A stretch of DNA of 8,263 nucleotides from positions 38,904-47,166 of the forward strand of contig DKND01000090.1 of the NCBI GenBank assembly GCA_002470605.1. The letters are read 5' to 3'. Under the pieces are notes generated by a model that was not told the DNA's origin, ran no database searches, and worked only from the letters and a program-made list of their open reading frames with translations. The first letter of the stretch is position 1. Each line of letters opens with the position of its first letter. The translations under genes were made by a program, and so were the position numbers. Source of the DNA: Opitutia bacterium UBA7397. GTDB lineage: Bacteria > Verrucomicrobiota > Verrucomicrobiia > Opitutales > UBA953. Shown piece after piece: positions 5,763 through 8,263 of the stretch.

Positions 5763-6509
5763 ATGCTCCGCCGTCATCCACTGATTTCTTCGGTCATGTT
5801 GTTGAGCATGGCTTTCGGTCTCTATTTTTGGACTAGACCGGTTTCCGCCACGCCCGATTTGCCAGCTGCTAAGCTAGGCTACGAGGTCTGTCCGCCTTCT
5901 CCCGATGGCATCGGTAAGGTCTATCAAGGTCGCGAAATCGCCCAGGTGATGGGCCATCCGGGTATCGGCTGGCTCGAACGCTCCGATCGCGAGAAAGAAG
6001 AGGCCCCTTCCAAGGCAATTGCCGCCTTGGAGCTGGCGCCAGACGCCGTCATCGCGGACATCGGCGCCGGGTCGGGCTATTATTCTTTCCGAATCGCCCG
6101 GCAGCTTCCGCGCGGAAGGGTTGTCGCGGTCGATATCCAGCCCGAGATGATTGATTTTTTGACGAAGGAATCCATGAAGCTGGGCATAAAGAATGTGCAG
6201 CCTCACCTGAGTACCATTGAAGACGTCAAACTACCCGACGGCTCTCTTGACGCCGCCTTGATGGTCGATGCTTATCACGAATTCGACCACCCGATCGAAA
6301 TGCTGGCCTCCTTGCGTCGCGCCCTGCGCTCCAAGGGACGCATCTATCTCCTGGAATACCGAGCCGAAGATCCGCACGTCCCCATCAAGCCTCATCACAA
6401 GATGACCGAGGCCCAGGCACGTAAGGAATTCGAAGCGGCTGGCTTCAGGTTCGTGGTGAACAAGCCCGATTTACCTTGGCAGCACTTGCTCATCTTCGAG
6501 CGTCCGTGA
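5763..6509 (+). CDS. Class I SAM-dependent methyltransferase with N-terminal signal or anchor
   Basis: A 248-residue protein that would transfer methyl groups from S-adenosylmethionine; the substrate is unknown. Residues 96-105 (VIADIGAGSG) are the glycine-rich motif I, V120-D124 with the acidic residue D124 is the second SAM-binding strand, and MVDAYHEFDHP (167-177) fills the motif IV region. Before the Rossmann fold lies MGHPGIGWLERSDREKEE (63-80), and near the end come PIKPHHKM (207-214) and PWQH (238-241). From memory these mark a widespread family of exported-looking methyltransferases. Residues 6-29 are hydrophobic and end VSA, so the protein is predicted secreted or membrane-anchored; the twin Arg at 3-4 does not fit a good Tat motif. 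A periplasmic site would be odd, since SAM is cytoplasmic, so a cytoplasmic-facing anchor or an imported cofactor must be considered. It has its own candidate promoter after a terminator, and its stop is 4 bp from that of the convergent oxidoreductase. Confidence 0.88.
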   Translation: MLRRHPLISSVMLLSMAFGLYFWTRPVSATPDLPAAKLGYEVCPPSPDGIGKVYQGREIAQVMGHPGIGWLERSDREKEEAPSKAIAALELAPDAVIADIGAGSGYYSFRIARQLPRGRVVAVDIQPEMIDFLTKESMKLGIKNVQPHLSTIEDVKLPDGSLDAALMVDAYHEFDHPIEMLASLRRALRSKGRIYLLEYRAEDPHVPIKPHHKMTEAQARKEFEAAGFRFVVNKPDLPWQHLLIFERP

Positions 6510-6513
6510 TCAT

Positions 6514-8001
6514 TCAGGCTCCGACGTTTTTCTTGATCTCTTTGAGCTGCTGGAATTCGGCTTTGGCAGTATAAAATTTGTCTAACGGGTAACACCCAGA
6601 GATGAGCCCGTTGCGCGGCGCGGTCGTGCAGTCGCTGAAGGTGCGGCAGATGAATTTGGTCTCCATTGCGCCGTTCTTCGCCGCATCCGCCAGCATGCTG
6701 GGGTAGCTGAGCACGGCGCGACCAACGCCGATGGCATCGCTCCACTTGTTGCGTAGAATGAATTGGGCAAGGTGCGGCAGGTATTCTTGGATATAACTCA
6801 GGCCGGAACTGACGATGATCAGGCTGCTCGGCGCCCGGGATCTCACCTGACGAACGGCATCCACTTGACGGGCCAAATCAATCAAAGGGTCGTGCGCGGC
6901 CTGATAACCGTCGCTCGGCGGGTAGGCCGCCGGGCGTTGAATGTGCGGATTATAATAGGGCGAGCCCGCGGAGGTGTTCAGAATCTTAACCCCAAGTTCG
7001 CCTAACATGTTCACGAATTGAAAGGTTTCGGATAGGTCGGGTTGCGTGGGTTTTTCCGGGTTCGCCCCAAAGGCGAAACGGTAGGGAAGGAGATGCGCAT
7101 GCTCTTCGGGGATGCCGGGGCCGAGTCGCCCTGGAACCGAAAGCGCCGGGTCCGGACGAAAAGGCACGAAATCGAAGAGGCTGAGGCGCACCCCGATATC
7201 AATGGGATTACCTTCGGCCCGGATGCCGGCGATGATGTCGCGCAGGATGCGAGTCCGGTTTTCGAAGGAGCCCCCGAACTTGCCAGGTCGGGTGTGGGCG
7301 CTGAGGAATTCATGCAGCAGATAGCCGTGACAGTGCTTGATGTCCACGAAGTCGGCACCGCATTCCCGGGCTACTCGGGCGGCCTTGATATAACAACGGA
7401 TCAATTCTTCGACATCGGCATCGGTAAGGACCTGATCGTCGGAAGTGACGTTAAACTTCTTGTCTAAGATCGGGTGACGGTAGGCGATGCGTGATTCCCA
7501 GCGTTTCTTATCGTTGGGACGACAGAAGCGTCCCGAGTGCGTGAGCTGAAAGCCGATGACCAGATCATCCGTCGAGCCCCAGCGGGCGAGGTGTTCGGCT
7601 TTGAGGATGCCGACGAGTTCGGTGATGCCTGCTTTGTTCTCATCGTTGATGATGAGTTGGTTCATGTTGGCACGACCGTCCGCCCGCACGGCCATGGCCT
7701 CCGCCCCGCAGATGAGTTTGGCACCGCTGGCGCCGAAGCGTTGCCAGCGGCGTTTCATTTCTTCGGAGACGCCCCCGGTAGTCGTCCCATCCCAACCTTC
7801 CATGGGATGAATTGCGATGCGGTTACCGATGGTCTTCCCGTTGATTTTATTCTGAGAGATAGGCTGGGAGAGGGGGTTGCCCGCTCCGGCTTCGATAGTA
7901 TCTTCAATCGGCAGTTCGATCCCGATGGATGCGCAATGGGCGCGGAAATCCGCGACGGTCTTAAGCGACGCGACGCGGGTGAGTTTGAAAGGTTCGGACA
8001 T
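6514..8001 (-). CDS. Old Yellow Enzyme-type NADH:flavin oxidoreductase, single TIM-barrel
   Basis: A 495-residue FMN-dependent oxidoreductase, predicted cytoplasmic, likely reducing an activated C=C or similar electrophile; substrate unknown. Family signs in order: GNRIAIHPMEG (59-69) at the flavin site, GAEAMAV (99-105), GFQLTHSGR (150-158), DIKHCHGYL (220-228), KFGGSFENRTR (241-251), VRLSLFDF (271-278) and IGVGRAVLSYP (424-434). The usual IH-x2-HGYL active-site pair reads IK-x2-HGYL here, with Lys222 at the first His. The C-terminus has C452, C458 and C470, spaced C-x5-C-x11-C, recalling but not matching the four-Cys iron-sulfur motif of 2,4-dienoyl-CoA reductases. The second flavin/NAD domain of those reductases is absent. 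A long segment (about 280-325) lies inside the barrel. ATG 8001 is chosen because the upstream in-frame extension to 8094 would overlap the preceding gene. That gene stops 4 bp upstream, so the two are probably co-transcribed and translationally coupled; no Shine-Dalgarno is seen. Confidence 0.92.
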   Translation of the reverse strand: MSEPFKLTRVASLKTVADFRAHCASIGIELPIEDTIEAGAGNPLSQPISQNKINGKTIGNRIAIHPMEGWDGTTTGGVSEEMKRRWQRFGASGAKLICGAEAMAVRADGRANMNQLIINDENKAGITELVGILKAEHLARWGSTDDLVIGFQLTHSGRFCRPNDKKRWESRIAYRHPILDKKFNVTSDDQVLTDADVEELIRCYIKAARVARECGADFVDIKHCHGYLLHEFLSAHTRPGKFGGSFENRTRILRDIIAGIRAEGNPIDIGVRLSLFDFVPFRPDPALSVPGRLGPGIPEEHAHLLPYRFAFGANPEKPTQPDLSETFQFVNMLGELGVKILNTSAGSPYYNPHIQRPAAYPPSDGYQAAHDPLIDLARQVDAVRQVRSRAPSSLIIVSSGLSYIQEYLPHLAQFILRNKWSDAIGVGRAVLSYPSMLADAAKNGAMETKFICRTFSDCTTAPRNGLISGCYPLDKFYTAKAEFQQLKEIKKNVGA

Positions 8002-8005
8002 AGTT

Positions 8006-8263
8006 TTAGCTGAGGGCGGCGATGCGTTTGGCGATATCCGCCAGGATTTCGCGGTCAGAATCCGGACGCTTGGCCGAAAGCGGATGGGTGTCATCGCATT
8101 CGAGCCATCCGCGGAGCTTCAGGAACATGGCGGCGGAATGTTTGTAGGCGGGTACGGGCGGGCGGAAGGCGAGGAAGCCGAGATACTGCAAAAGGTCATT
8201 GATTTCGTAAAATGACGCCTCGCCTTTTTCCCAGGCCTTATCCCGTAAGGCGAAGGCCTCTGG
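8006..8263 (-). CDS. 3' end of an unrecognised gene upstream of the oxidoreductase
   Basis: An open frame enters from the right edge and gives 85 residues before TAA at 8008-8006; the start lies outside the window. The fragment begins PEAFALRDKAWEKGEASFY, has aromatic and hydrophobic patches (EINDLLQYLGFLAFRPPVP), and ends in a charged helix (REILADIAKRIAALS). It looks like a soluble, mainly helical C-terminal region. I do not recognise the family. It is supported as coding by being open to the edge, by plausible composition, and by its stop sitting 4 bp before the oxidoreductase ATG in the same direction, the spacing expected of operon neighbours. A start inside the window (for example TTG near 8191) is less likely, since the frame continues upstream of it. 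Confidence 0.65.
   Translation of the reverse strand, partial: PEAFALRDKAWEKGEASFYEINDLLQYLGFLAFRPPVPAYKHSAAMFLKLRGWLECDDTHPLSAKRPDSDREILADIAKRIAALS

Noticed and set aside
5259..5777. 172-residue open frame on the minus strand
   Set aside because: It runs across the end of the transporter gene, the whole Cys-rich gene and its terminator, and has no recognisable motif.
7042..7467. 141-residue open frame on the plus strand
   Set aside because: Same reason: shadow of the central barrel of the oxidoreductase.
7537..8013. 158-residue open frame on the plus strand
   Set aside because: It is opposite the flavin oxidoreductase, whose motifs in this stretch are clear; the plus frame shows none.
8002..8094. 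N-terminal extension of the oxidoreductase by 31 codons
   Set aside because: It would overlap the preceding gene's coding sequence, is Arg/Ser/Pro-rich and unlike the family N-terminus; ATG 8001 gives a normal start.
1..8263. CRISPR array, tRNA or rRNA genes, insertion sequence or phage genes
   Set aside because: No spaced direct repeats, tRNA-like cloverleaf, rRNA segment, transposase motif or terminal inverted repeat was seen by reading; a covariance-model search was not possible.

Overview
The window most likely comes from a member of the Verrucomicrobiota. The strongest evidence is a very large minus-strand gene (1..3648, running off the left edge). It has the pilin-like N-terminus and conserved blocks I associate with Verru_Chthon cassette protein A, a family known essentially only from that phylum. 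The sequence is moderately GC-rich. None of the starts I could examine has a convincing Shine-Dalgarno sequence, and several starts sit just downstream of a possible -10 box.

Layout. (1) 1..3648, minus: Verru_Chthon A-like protein, one uninterrupted frame of 1216 codons, C-terminus missing. (2) 3649..3847: a divergent control region with a candidate promoter on each side, a 7-bp hairpin and a 13-bp dyad. (3) 3848..6509, plus: four genes reading the same way. They are a small exported Thr/Pro- and Lys/Asp-rich protein, a two-domain ChrA-type transporter, a small exported Cys-rich protein built from a duplicated 15-residue unit, and an exported or membrane-anchored class I methyltransferase. 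Each small gene ends in a strong intrinsic terminator, so the block is probably a row of short transcripts and not one operon. (4) 6514..8001, minus: a stand-alone Old Yellow Enzyme-type NADH:flavin oxidoreductase, convergent with the methyltransferase with only 4 bp between stop codons. (5) 8006..8263, minus: the 3' end of an unrecognised gene 4 bp upstream of the oxidoreductase, probably in its operon.

How the genes may relate. The cassette protein is predicted to be a surface or pilus-like envelope component. The cassette partners (B, C, D), if present, should lie beyond the left edge. The transporter lies between two small secreted proteins that could bind metals or handle thiols, which suggests an envelope oxyanion or metal-stress locus; this link rests on gene order only. 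The oxidoreductase pair is a separate redox-metabolism unit. No RNA genes, insertion sequences, CRISPR arrays or phage genes were seen. No single feature proves an undescribed system. The best candidates are the Cys-repeat protein with its transporter neighbour, the possible leaderless expression, and the oxidoreductase subfamily with a changed active-site motif.
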